In this document: positions 24,310 to 32,197 of the stretch, piece after piece
Layout: each line of letters opens with the position of its first letter
Position numbering within the stretch: position 1 is the stretch's first letter
Source of the DNA: JBMYQA01 sp049600855
GTDB lineage: Bacteria; Bacteroidota; Bacteroidia; Cytophagales; Flammeovirgaceae
DNA length: 37,093 bases
Assembly (NCBI GenBank): GCA_049600855.1
Contig: JBMYQA010000022.1
Coordinates: forward strand, 1 to 37,093
Direction: 5' to 3'
Translations under genes and position numbers: made by a program
The notes under the pieces: generated by a model
Database searches by the model: none
What the model was told of the DNA's origin: nothing
Seen by the model: only the letters and a program-made list of their open reading frames with translations

Positions 24310-24395
24310 TTGGAACGTTCGTTCTGATACAAAGGTGAATTATTGGAACGATAATTCCAAATAAAAAAGAAATTATTTTGGAATTATCGTTCTGA
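24310..24395. promoter_or_regulatory. SDR2-tetR promoter with three 18-bp operator-like palindromes
   Basis: Sites: C 24310-24327 TTGGAACGTTCGTTCTGA; A 24343-24360 TTGGAACGATAATTCCAA; B 24378-24395 TTGGAATTATCGTTCTGA. The reverse complement of A equals B except for the last residues (CAA against TGA). Consensus TTGGAA-N6-TTCyrA; centres lie 33 and 35 bp apart. On the reverse strand a -33 TTG lies within A and a CACCTTTG -7 box (24337-24330) follows 20 nt later, so A covers the promoter and C lies just downstream of the -7 box. This fits repression by the TetR encoded in the same operon. Confidence 0.65.
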
Positions 24396-24422
24396 AATAA
24401 TTTTATCGGTGAATTGAATTTG

Positions 24423-24452
24423 GTAGAGAGACAAGGTTTTGCGTCTCTACGG
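24423..24452. repeat. GTAGAGAC/GTCTCTAC palindromic hairpin
   Basis: AGAGAC and GTCTCT arms, with imperfect outer GTAG/CTAC pairs, around AAGGTTTTGC, 22 bp after the stop of the TPR regulator. I associate GTAGAGACGCAA-type palindromes with dispersed repeats in Bacteroidetes and cyanobacteria (memory, unchecked). It may also end transcription of the TPR gene. Confidence 0.4.
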
Positions 24453-24473
24453 CATTACATTTCGCATGATAGT

Positions 24474-26942
24474 TTAACGATTTCTCAGGTACTCAATCAA
24501 TTCTTCTGAGGATTCGAAATGCATTTTTTTACGGAGGCGGAGTTTGGCTTTTCGGATACTTTCAGGTGAGATATTCAAGATCATAGCGAGTTCCTGATTA
24601 TTAAAATTCAGTTTAATTAATGCACAAAGCCTCAGCTCATATTCTGTCAAATCTGCATATTCAATTTTTAATCTTTTATAAAAATTCGGATGCGCCAGTT
24701 TGAATGTTTGTGAGAAATTCTCCCACACTTCAATTGTTGTAGCTTCTTTTTTGAGTGCTCTTGAAAGGCTCTGTAACTTACTTTTTAAGGGATCTTCACT
24801 AATTTTGGTGAGTTCTTTGAGTTTTTGAATGGTTCTTTCAATCATCTGTTGTTTTTGAATTAAATATAAGGCTTGTGTCGCCAATTCATGATCTTTATGT
24901 TCCAGTTCCCGTTCATAGTTTTCATGTTCCTTCAAATCAGCCCTCAATTGTTGCTGCATGATTTTCTCTTCGAATTGCTTTCTTTTCAGTTGTTCTTCTA
25001 ATAACGCTTGTGTACTTTCATTCAATTTTAATGCTTGATAAGCATTTTTCTGTTTATTCTTTAACCATAGAATGATAAGCACGCTAACGAGCAATAAACT
25101 TATAACTGTAGTGACAGCAAGATAAAACTGTAGTTGGTTGGTCAATTGTTCTTGAGCTATTCGCGCATTCAGTATGGCCGTTTCCCGATCTTGTCTGAAT
25201 TGAATGGAATCTTTCTCTTGTTGAAACCGGTTTCGCTCTTCAAGCCTTACAATTTTGATGGTATTTTCCTTGTTAAACAGGCTATCTGCAATGAATTTAA
25301 AATCCTTATGCGTGTGATATGCCTGTTCATACTTTCCTAATTTCTCGTAAACCAAGCTTAGGGTCTCTAAACCATCACGGTAAATGACGGGTAAATGAAT
25401 CTGATTCGCTAGGCGAGTTCCTTCAATCAGTGCTTTTTCGGCAATGTTATAGTTGTTGAGTTCAAAATGAATTCTTCCAAGATGCATTTGACTATTCGCA
25501 ATTAATTGAGGCAAGTTCAATGCCTTTCCTATGTTTAAGGCTTGTGTAAGCTGAGTCAGTGCTTTTTGATGCGCTTTAATGGAACGATTAACGAGTGCAA
25601 GGCTAATTAAATCATACGCCATGTTGTGTTCTTCATCAATCGCCTTGTGAATATCATATGCTTTGGTAATGTATAATAATGCTTTTTCTGCGTCTCCCAG
25701 CGTATTGTACACATCACCCATATTTGCTAACACTGTTGCCTCTTCTCCCTGATCACCAATTTGTTGAAAAATAGCTAGCCCTTGCTGATAATAGGTTAGT
25801 GCCACTTCGTACGACTCTTGTTGCATGTACACGCCTGCCAAATTATTTAGGGTTCTCGCTACACGTTTTTGTTTATGATGCAACTTATTGATTTTCAATG
25901 CTTGGTGAAAAGCTGAAATGGCTTTTACATAATCACCAGACCTTGAATAACAATTGCCCAAGTTATTCTGAATGACAGCCAGTTGTAAGCTGTCTTGTAA
26001 TTCTTGGTAAACAATAAATGAATATTCAAAATGCTTAATTGCCGCATTAAAATCTCCTTGATGCTGAAAAGAAACACCTAAATTATTATATATCGCAGCT
26101 TCTCTTGACGATAGGTTCAGTTCTTGAGCAACTCTTAATGCCTTTTTTTGGATGTAAATCGATGAATCTAATTGCTTCAAATCATTATAAACGATCCCAA
26201 GATTGATACAGCTAAATAAAATGAGTTTTTGATCGCCTATCTTTTCATTTTCTGCAAGTGCTGCTTTGTAATAAACAAGCGCTGGTCGATGCTTGCCCAA
26301 AGCCGAATTAATAATGCCTAACATGTTATAACATGCCGATATATCACGTGGTATTTTTAAGAGTTTGGCTAACTCCAACGCATCTTTATAATTAGCCAAA
26401 GCAGCCTGATAATCATAGGTGAGGTAATGGACTTTACCTAGACTTCTATAATTTCGGGCAACTTTAGTTTGATTCCTAATCACTTTCCATTGAGCTATTG
26501 CTTTTTGATAATACTGAATCGCACGCTGAAACTCCTTTTTCTGATCGTATACGTCTGCCAAACTTTCATATGCCCTTGCTTCTCCGAGTACATATTGCGC
26601 AGTCAAAGAAAGCCGTAAAACCTTATCGAACAGGATTTCTGCACGGTCATATTCTTTATAAACAAGTCTAAACCGCCCTAAATAATACCAGCTATCTATT
26701 TCTCCTGTTACATATTGAATCTTTTTAGCTTCCTCTATCGCTTTAGATGTATAATAAATGACTTGAGCCGAATCATGTTTTACATACGCTTTGGCTAATA
26801 AGTTTAGGCAATCTATATAAGTCTTTTTAGAATCTGCCTGCTCTAATAACTGTTGGAGCGAATCAATAACGTGCTTTGATTGCCCAAACGATTCGACCAC
26901 TATGCTACTTAACAATAAAAATAGGAGAAGATAAGTTTTCAT
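24474..26942 (-). CDS. TPR-repeat transmembrane regulator with LuxR-like HTH
   Basis: 822 residues from the ATG at 26942 (MKTYLLLFLLLSSIVVESFG, a signal peptide). The open frame reaches a GTG at 26999, but that start would bury the signal sequence. Residues 30-590 consist of about ten or more tetratricopeptide repeats (typical blocks: ISACYNMLGIINSALGKHRP; LAVIQNNLGNCYSRSGDYVK; ATVLANMGDVYNTLGDAEKA). A single membrane helix is near 607-630 (FYLAVTTVISLLLVSVLIIL), then a coiled coil (650-720), then a C-terminal LuxR/GerE-like HTH (about 768-822; LNFNNQELAMILNISPESIR). Topology: TPRs in the periplasm, HTH in the cytoplasm. Such proteins are common in Bacteroidetes and may link envelope state to transcription directly. 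Target unknown. Confidence 0.88.
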   Translation of the reverse strand: MKTYLLLFLLLSSIVVESFGQSKHVIDSLQQLLEQADSKKTYIDCLNLLAKAYVKHDSAQVIYYTSKAIEEAKKIQYVTGEIDSWYYLGRFRLVYKEYDRAEILFDKVLRLSLTAQYVLGEARAYESLADVYDQKKEFQRAIQYYQKAIAQWKVIRNQTKVARNYRSLGKVHYLTYDYQAALANYKDALELAKLLKIPRDISACYNMLGIINSALGKHRPALVYYKAALAENEKIGDQKLILFSCINLGIVYNDLKQLDSSIYIQKKALRVAQELNLSSREAAIYNNLGVSFQHQGDFNAAIKHFEYSFIVYQELQDSLQLAVIQNNLGNCYSRSGDYVKAISAFHQALKINKLHHKQKRVARTLNNLAGVYMQQESYEVALTYYQQGLAIFQQIGDQGEEATVLANMGDVYNTLGDAEKALLYITKAYDIHKAIDEEHNMAYDLISLALVNRSIKAHQKALTQLTQALNIGKALNLPQLIANSQMHLGRIHFELNNYNIAEKALIEGTRLANQIHLPVIYRDGLETLSLVYEKLGKYEQAYHTHKDFKFIADSLFNKENTIKIVRLEERNRFQQEKDSIQFRQDRETAILNARIAQEQLTNQLQFYLAVTTVISLLLVSVLIILWLKNKQKNAYQALKLNESTQALLEEQLKRKQFEEKIMQQQLRADLKEHENYERELEHKDHELATQALYLIQKQQMIERTIQKLKELTKISEDPLKSKLQSLSRALKKEATTIEVWENFSQTFKLAHPNFYKRLKIEYADLTEYELRLCALIKLNFNNQELAMILNISPESIRKAKLRLRKKMHFESSEELIEYLRNR

Positions 26943-27036
26943 CACATACATTTTTCCAGTATCATCTTCAAAATAAGCTTTGTCTTGAAAAACAAGCACT
27001 TACAATCAGTCACAACCAAAAAGTTTAAATCAGTTC

Positions 27037-27092
27037 AAGATAAAAAAATAGCCATCTCAAAAGTTAACTTGAGATGGCTATTTTTTTATCTT
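27037..27092. terminator. Bidirectional terminator, 24-bp perfect stem with AGCCATCTC
   Basis: 27037-27060 and 27069-27092 are exact inverted repeats with an 8-nt loop. The stem core is GCCATCTCAA/TTGAGATGGC, flanked by A7 on one side and T7 on the other, so it works in both directions. It ends the SLH lipoprotein gene on the reverse strand. Confidence 0.85.
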
Positions 27093-27140
27093 TTTTAAAC
27101 GAAATCTTTATCCTATCAGCTATTGTTGGCCTTCTACCCG

Positions 27141-28883
27141 TTAGTCATTAACTAAATATGGACTTTCATAGGGGTTAACTACATTTCCTTGCCAAATTGA
27201 TACTCTATATAAAATACTAGTAGCATCCGCCCGCGTGGCATTAAATGTTGGCCCTAACACGGTCTTAATCGGATAGTTTACAATTAATAAATTGGTCTTT
27301 GCATTAGCTACTGCTTGTTTAGCCCAATTTGGTATCGCTCCATAATCTTCAAAATAAGACAGTTCTGAAATATCACCATTATTAATGGTAGCCGCTGATA
27401 ACACGGTAACGACTTCTAATTTGGTGATGTTTTGATTGGGTTTAAATGTACCATCAGGGTAGCCTGCCATGTATCCTGATCTTGCAGCCCATAAAATTTT
27501 ATCTTCTGCCCAATGTCCCGAAATATCAGAGAAATTCCGAGAAGCTACTACAGGATCAGTTGATAAGGGAGGGTTTAATACACTAGTCAACATTGCCGCA
27601 AACTCTGCTCGTGTCAAAAAGCGGTTAGGACGAAAAGTTTGATCAGGATAGCCAGCCATAAAGCCTTCATTAATGAAATATGCAATTTCATGCTCTGCCC
27701 AATGCCCTGAAATATCCTGAATTCCTCCAGCTGGTTCTGGATCATCATCAATTGTACCCAAACTAATTTCCTGCATTTGATCTAGCGCTCCTTCGTACAA
27801 CAAAAAGGTAGGAAAATCATGGATATAAGAATATTCCTGATCAAAACCGAAAAACTTTGTTTTAATACCTGCCTGAATACGTGGGGTCACATTTAGCGTA
27901 ATATTGGGCTGATCATAAACGATTTTGTTTAGGGAAAGTGCTCTACCAAAAAACTTGAAGTTATTATTATTATATGGCTGACTCTCAAGTACTACATCTG
28001 GAAACTCCACATGCAACTGTAAATTTGATGAAATTTCCGTAGGCTTCGATATTTCAAAATCGACATTTGAATGGCCTAAACCCTGCCATCCTGTTCCTTC
28101 ATTGTATTCCAAACCTGCAGAAATATCACCCTGATCTAAAAAAACGCCTGCGTCAAGTTTTGTACCCACAAAAAACTTCCCTCCTAAATCTAATTTTAGT
28201 GTATTTTTAAATACTACAGGAACAGGGCCAATAAAGATCGTTATTGGAGGCAAGTCGATTTTAGCTAATGTTGTTTTTGCCTTTGCACCTAATCTACCGA
28301 CTAGCTCAATATCTTTTAAATCGGCACTGATCAGCATCTTTAGCCTTCTTGGTAAAGGGTTAATCGCATTCTTCTCCCAAATAAACTCAAAATCTGGCCT
28401 AATCTTCATTTGCCCTTCTACAAAGATTCCTGCAATCGTTGATTTTTCTACTTTCAGACGAAAGTATCCATCACCATCTAATCTTTGAATCGCGTTATTG
28501 GGCCTAATTTGTTGATTCACCTGTACAGATGCAGACTCAAACACTTCATTTAAACCAGCTTCAGCAGTAGTAAATTCGATTTCCTCTCCGCGTTGCTGAA
28601 TAGCGATAATCCTCCGCATATAACCATAAGGCACATTCGATGCAATACCTGAAACAAGTATATCTCCAAGCTGAACAGCTTGAACCTTCGCTGATTTCGT
28701 AAAAATTAATTTTTCATCATCCATTAACTGGAGGTGCTGATTATCAGACTCTGAAAAAATTTTTACAAAATCATATACGACTACATTTTCTTCATGAGAA
28801 GCAAGCTCAGGAACAATGTTTTGCTCCTCGCTACAACCGACTAAAATAAGAATGCAAATTAGCACTCCAACAATCTTTTTCAT
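27141..28883 (-). CDS. Lipoprotein with three SLH (S-layer homology) repeats
   Basis: 580 residues from the ATG at 28883; a TTG 12 codons upstream is unlikely as it would precede the signal. MKKIVGVLICILILVGCSEE is a lipoprotein signal with Cys17 in LVGC. Residues 20-375 are beta-rich with no family I recognise. From about 387 there are three SLH-type repeats: DISGHWAEHEIAYFINEGFM ... GYPDQTFRPNRFLTRAEFAAML; FSDISGHWAEDKILWAARSG ... GYPDGTFKPNQNITKLEVVTVL; and a weaker third ending FNATRADATSILYRV. SLH domains bind pyruvylated cell-wall polymers in Firmicutes and others. In a lipidated Bacteroidetes protein they may bind peptidoglycan or polysaccharide. Terminator at 27037-27092. Confidence 0.85.
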   Translation of the reverse strand: MKKIVGVLICILILVGCSEEQNIVPELASHEENVVVYDFVKIFSESDNQHLQLMDDEKLIFTKSAKVQAVQLGDILVSGIASNVPYGYMRRIIAIQQRGEEIEFTTAEAGLNEVFESASVQVNQQIRPNNAIQRLDGDGYFRLKVEKSTIAGIFVEGQMKIRPDFEFIWEKNAINPLPRRLKMLISADLKDIELVGRLGAKAKTTLAKIDLPPITIFIGPVPVVFKNTLKLDLGGKFFVGTKLDAGVFLDQGDISAGLEYNEGTGWQGLGHSNVDFEISKPTEISSNLQLHVEFPDVVLESQPYNNNNFKFFGRALSLNKIVYDQPNITLNVTPRIQAGIKTKFFGFDQEYSYIHDFPTFLLYEGALDQMQEISLGTIDDDPEPAGGIQDISGHWAEHEIAYFINEGFMAGYPDQTFRPNRFLTRAEFAAMLTSVLNPPLSTDPVVASRNFSDISGHWAEDKILWAARSGYMAGYPDGTFKPNQNITKLEVVTVLSAATINNGDISELSYFEDYGAIPNWAKQAVANAKTNLLIVNYPIKTVLGPTFNATRADATSILYRVSIWQGNVVNPYESPYLVND

Positions 28884-29317
28884 TGTTATTAAGTTTTGAA
28901 AATTTATACAATACCACAAAATGCTTAAAACTCAGGTGATCTATTTGTTACAGTAGAGGAGCGGATTTACTTCATTTGAAGTTGTTGATAGAGCATAAAT
29001 GAATGACAGCAACTTCCTGTTTCTGTTCTCTACCAAATCATTTTTTGATGTGCGAATTAAGCGTATATCTGGCCGATACGTGAACTTTGATTGGGGCTAT
29101 TTTGTGGACATTAGTAGGGACAATGCATTATTTACAGCATATATATAATTGATAATCAACAACTTAAATATTTATTCTTTTAAAACAAATATCTTACTAC
29201 AAATGGCCTGCTATCCTAAATTACTTCAATATAATCTAAACAAAAATAAATGACTTATTTGCAACGCCCATTGTACCAATTGCGAATTCACTATATAACC
29301 AACATATTATTACCACT
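28884..29317. other. 434-bp gap, AT-rich, with one possible small ORF
   Basis: Divergent region between the SLH lipoprotein and the small lipoprotein at 29318. Apart from the short frame at 28999-29148 I see no gene, terminator or clear TAnnTTTG promoter. The stretch from 29150 to 29300 is very AT-rich, as promoter regions here tend to be. Confidence 0.5.
28999..29148 (+). CDS. Possible 49-residue small protein or gene remnant
   Basis: An ATG at 28999 opens 49 codons to TAA at 29146-29148. The product, MNDSNFLFLFSTKSFFDVRI continuing KRISGRYVNFDWGYFVDISR and DNALFTAYI, has a composition that looks protein-like. An in-frame TAA directly precedes the ATG. No promoter, no partner gene and no family match by memory. 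A frame of this length can arise by chance in AT-rich DNA. Confidence 0.25.
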   Translation: MNDSNFLFLFSTKSFFDVRIKRISGRYVNFDWGYFVDISRDNALFTAYI

Positions 29318-29725
29318 ATGAAAACACTAAAAATAGCCCTATTTACTATGCTTATTTTCTGTTTTGCAATGAGTTGCGAAGACACCACATTAAATCAAAG
29401 TGAGGAAGCATCTGATCAGGCTGAGGAGGCACTCCTTTTACAAAAGCAATTGAAGGAAATTACTGAATTAACAGAAGGAGTAACCTGTGAAGATTTATCA
29501 AATTGGGCGTTTACCCCAATTGGAAACAAACCCTGTGGAGGGCCATCAGATTACTTAGCCTATCCTTTGTCCATTGATACGGATGCTTTTCTGGCAAAAG
29601 TAGAGGCGTACACCCAAGCACATAAGGCTTTCAATGAGAAATGGGGATTAATTTCAGATTGTGCCCTTGAACCCATGCCATCAGGCATTTCTTGTAAAAG
29701 CGGGAAAGCAATATTGGTTTATTAA
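29318..29725 (+). CDS. Small lipoprotein with conserved-looking Cys-rich C-terminal domain
   Basis: 135 residues. Signal MKTLKIALFTMLIFCFAMSC with Cys20 in an acceptable lipobox, then a Glu-rich helix (SEEASDQAEEALLLQKQLKE) and a compact domain: CEDLSNWAFTPIGNKPCGGP, YLAYPLSIDTDAFLAKVEAY, FNEKWGLISDCALEPMPSGI, SCKSGKAILVY. Four cysteines could form two disulfides. I recall similar short secreted proteins in Bacteroidetes (NKPCGGPxxYLAYP ... SDCxxxPxPxG) without assigned function; the shape would suit a small binding or inhibitor-like domain, but that is a guess. Own terminator at 29740. Confidence 0.75.
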   Translation: MKTLKIALFTMLIFCFAMSCEDTTLNQSEEASDQAEEALLLQKQLKEITELTEGVTCEDLSNWAFTPIGNKPCGGPSDYLAYPLSIDTDAFLAKVEAYTQAHKAFNEKWGLISDCALEPMPSGISCKSGKAILVY

Positions 29726-29739
29726 AACGATTCATCACC

Positions 29740-29777
29740 CCCTATTCACACTTTTGGCGTGTGTGGATAGGGTTTTT
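29740..29777 (+). terminator. Terminator of the small lipoprotein gene
   Basis: CCCTATTCACAC (29740-29751) pairs with GTGTGGATAGGG (29761-29772), 12 bp with one G-U pair, then TTTTT. Confidence 0.8.
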
Positions 29778-29804
29778 ACTTGTTCCTATTTAAGCAAGTT
29801 TCTA

Positions 29805-31472
29805 TTATGAACTCCACTGTACCCGCATTACCCCAGCTTGAATTCCGACTTTTTCGAAAAAATGGAGCCAATGCAATTGTTGCGCAGAAAGGCTATCGTT
29901 TGGTGATTTAACTTCTAAAAATTGATATTCCCCTTCCTTGAATAAAAATAGATCGGGAAGTCCTTTCATGTTTTCTCGCACGTTTCGGGCAATTTCTAAC
30001 AAGGTTTTACCAATGAGTAACGCATCAATATGCTGAAAATACAATTGAATTCCTGCAATTAAACTGTGATCCCAATAAATGAATGGGGTAACAATCCCTG
30101 CTTTATATTCGAAGTTATGTAAGATCAGCTTTTTCGCTTCTTCGGGATTTTTTAATAAATCGACACGCTCAAGAAAGTGTTCTTCGCGTTTTTCAAAGAA
30201 TTCAGGGTAGTATAAGTCGGAAGGAATGCGTTGAAACGGATTATGAATACTTTTGGTCACACTTTCGAATAACACATCCCAAAAGAAAAGTCCGAATAAA
30301 CCTCGCCATACAAAATTTTCAGAATGGAAACCTTGCCACCCCTGTTCTTGATAATGCATCAACACGCCTTTTTCTACTTGGTATTGATAGCTTGCTGAGA
30401 CTTCACAACTCGGAGCGGATTTTAAATAGGCAGTTGTTGATTTTACTCGTTTTTTATTGAGTCGGTTTTGAAAATCTATGGCAAAATATTTTTCATCTGC
30501 ATTTTTAAAACTGACTTGAATTTCTTGGCAAAGCGCTAAGGCTTCTTCTATACGCTGTTGTTTATTCAGTATCCGAACTTGTCGTTCACGCGATGGTGGA
30601 TTATCCGAGTTTTGATAAATGTGTAAAGCTTCATCAAGTAATTTTTGTTTTTCAAAATATTCGCCGAGTCGTTTTACCAAACGATCATAAGTAGAAAAAG
30701 CAAGCGTGCTAATGGAATCGCGTTTGGGCAACCAAGTAGAAAACAAGGTAAAAATTTCTTCTGGTGATGAAGTCTCACGCATCAACCGAAATTGATGATA
30801 TGCACTGGCAATACTGAATTTATCATCAGCATCTTTTCGTGTTTTGAAATAAGGGGTAAAATCCTCATCGGCAAAATCTTCAAACTTCGAATTACCTAAA
30901 TCTCGAATCACAAATTGAGTCATATCCCCATAGGTATTCCCAAAATAAAGGAAGAGCAAAAATGAAGCAACTTCTTCATAACCTTGTCGCAATACATTCT
31001 CTTTACCTGCTAACCAATCCAGAAAATCCGCGTAAGGGACATTGGTCAGAAACCACTCCAATAATTCAGTTTTTTTCAATTTTGCTAAACCTTTGCTTTC
31101 TGCATGAAGTCGTTTAGCCGCCTTAGTTAATTCAGGTTTCGTAAATAAAGCAAGCACCTCTACGTAATATTCTTCGGGGCTTTCCGATACAGGACTTGCA
31201 AAGTTTTGCTCAATGAGCTCCATCCACAACTCATCGGTAATCTCCAACTCAGCATAATTGAAACTATCGACTCTAAAGAAACGCTTCCTGCGATTCATCA
31301 TGCGCAAAAACAAGCATTGTCCGTCTTCTGGTAATGCAGCAAAACGATTCATAAAATCCCATTCACGTGCTTCAAGAATGTTTTCATACATATTTTGAAC
31401 AAAAGCAATTAAGCTTTTGAAATTATCCAAATAATATTTTGGAGGGAGTTCTATTTGATTGGGATGAGGCAA
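29805..31472 (-). CDS. FAN1-like nuclease with VRR-NUC domain
   Basis: 555 residues. The C-terminal VRR-NUC domain has GLPDLFLFKEGEYQFLEVKS (504-523), with the PD ... E-x-K catalytic pattern Asp507, Glu520 and Lys522, followed by PNDSLSAQQLHWLHFFEKVG, the classic FAN1 continuation. Upstream, GLFGLFFWDVLFESV and NPFQRIPSDLYYPEFFEKRE match the FAN1-specific linker, and the middle (about 240-330) looks TPR-like. Bacterial FAN1 relatives are structure-selective nucleases that incise 5' flaps and help repair interstrand crosslinks. The protein is shorter than human FAN1 but similar to bacterial ones. It is not in an obvious repair operon. Confidence 0.88.
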   Translation of the reverse strand: MPHPNQIELPPKYYLDNFKSLIAFVQNMYENILEAREWDFMNRFAALPEDGQCLFLRMMNRRKRFFRVDSFNYAELEITDELWMELIEQNFASPVSESPEEYYVEVLALFTKPELTKAAKRLHAESKGLAKLKKTELLEWFLTNVPYADFLDWLAGKENVLRQGYEEVASFLLFLYFGNTYGDMTQFVIRDLGNSKFEDFADEDFTPYFKTRKDADDKFSIASAYHQFRLMRETSSPEEIFTLFSTWLPKRDSISTLAFSTYDRLVKRLGEYFEKQKLLDEALHIYQNSDNPPSRERQVRILNKQQRIEEALALCQEIQVSFKNADEKYFAIDFQNRLNKKRVKSTTAYLKSAPSCEVSASYQYQVEKGVLMHYQEQGWQGFHSENFVWRGLFGLFFWDVLFESVTKSIHNPFQRIPSDLYYPEFFEKREEHFLERVDLLKNPEEAKKLILHNFEYKAGIVTPFIYWDHSLIAGIQLYFQHIDALLIGKTLLEIARNVRENMKGLPDLFLFKEGEYQFLEVKSPNDSLSAQQLHWLHFFEKVGIQAGVMRVQWSS

Positions 31473-31806
31473 TGGAATACGAAATCAATTGAATTGATGG
31501 TGAAAATACGAAAATCAAACCGTATGGGAATTACGGACTATAATTATTTTCTGCTGTAGCGTAACCAATTCGGATAAATATTCGTCATATTTACGGTGTT
31601 ATTCTCTCCATAACGCAGCTCTTCTAACCAACTATCAATAATAACTTGGTGCGTTCAACTTGCTACAAAGATACCATCCTGATTTCCAGCTATTCTCTCA
31701 ACAAGAGTAGTTAAAAATATATCCAATTGTTTGACTAGAAAATGCCTGAACGGGAAACTGTTTGGGCATTTTTTTAAGTAGATCAGGTGTCCTTTATCAC
31801 AAGCTG
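31473..31806. other. 334-bp gap with a possible coding remnant
   Basis: On the reverse strand from about 31726 to 31548 one frame reads KQLDIFLTTLVERIAGNQDG then IFVAS, stop, then THQVIIDSWLEELRYGENNT and VNMTNIYPNWLRYSRK, stop. The part after the first stop looks protein-like, with no start codon and an internal TGA, so it may be the decayed end of a gene. I do not recognise the family. The rest holds the terminator at 31740-31775. Confidence 0.3.
31739..31775. terminator. Bidirectional terminator after the thioesterase gene
   Basis: AAATGCCTGAAC (31740-31751) pairs with GTTTGGGCATTT (31760-31771) around an 8-nt loop. T7 follows on the forward strand and TTTT on the reverse. It most likely ends the PAS-thioesterase operon. 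Confidence 0.65.
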
Positions 31807-32196
31807 CTAATTATTAAATATGCTTGTCGGTTTTTTATCCTCATCAATGGCTACGAAGGTAAAAGAACCTACAATTGCTTTGTTGCGCTCATCGGTATAC
31901 ATCTCTTCCAAATAAATCTCGACCTTTACATCAAGGCTAGTCGTACCTACTTTCGTGACTTTGGCAATCAGTTCAATGATGGTTCCAGCAGGAATGGGAT
32001 GCTTAAAATCAATACGATCGGAAGAAACAGTAACTACTCTTTTACGCGTGAAGCGAGTTGCGCAAATAAAGGCAACTTCATCCATCAATTGCATAGCTGT
32101 TCCGCCAAATAGGGTATCGTAATGGTTGGTGGTATTAGGGAAAACAGCTTTAAAGATGTGGGTTTTAGATTGTTTAATCCGCTCTTGTAGGTTCAT
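31807..32196 (-). CDS. Acyl-CoA thioesterase, hotdog fold (YciA/BFIT type)
   Basis: 129 residues, a single hotdog domain. Characteristic segments: FPNTTNHYDTLFGGTAMQLM, DEVAFICATRFTRKRVVTVS, DRIDFKHPIPAGTIIELIAK and the C-terminal VGSFTFVAIDEDKKP. The N-H-Y-x-T-L-F-G-G helix and the D-E pair match the cytosolic acyl-CoA hydrolases that split long- or medium-chain acyl-CoA to fatty acid and CoA. It is usually a hexamer. It starts 1 nt after the PAS gene stops, so the two are translated from one mRNA, which hints that the PAS protein and lipid turnover are linked. Confidence 0.9.
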   Translation of the reverse strand: MNLQERIKQSKTHIFKAVFPNTTNHYDTLFGGTAMQLMDEVAFICATRFTRKRVVTVSSDRIDFKHPIPAGTIIELIAKVTKVGTTSLDVKVEIYLEEMYTDERNKAIVGSFTFVAIDEDKKPTSIFNN

Positions 32197-32197
32197 A

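Noticed and set aside
29150..29317. Promoter for the small lipoprotein gene
   Set aside because: AT-rich, but I found no TAnnTTTG with a TTG at the right distance, so no site is called.
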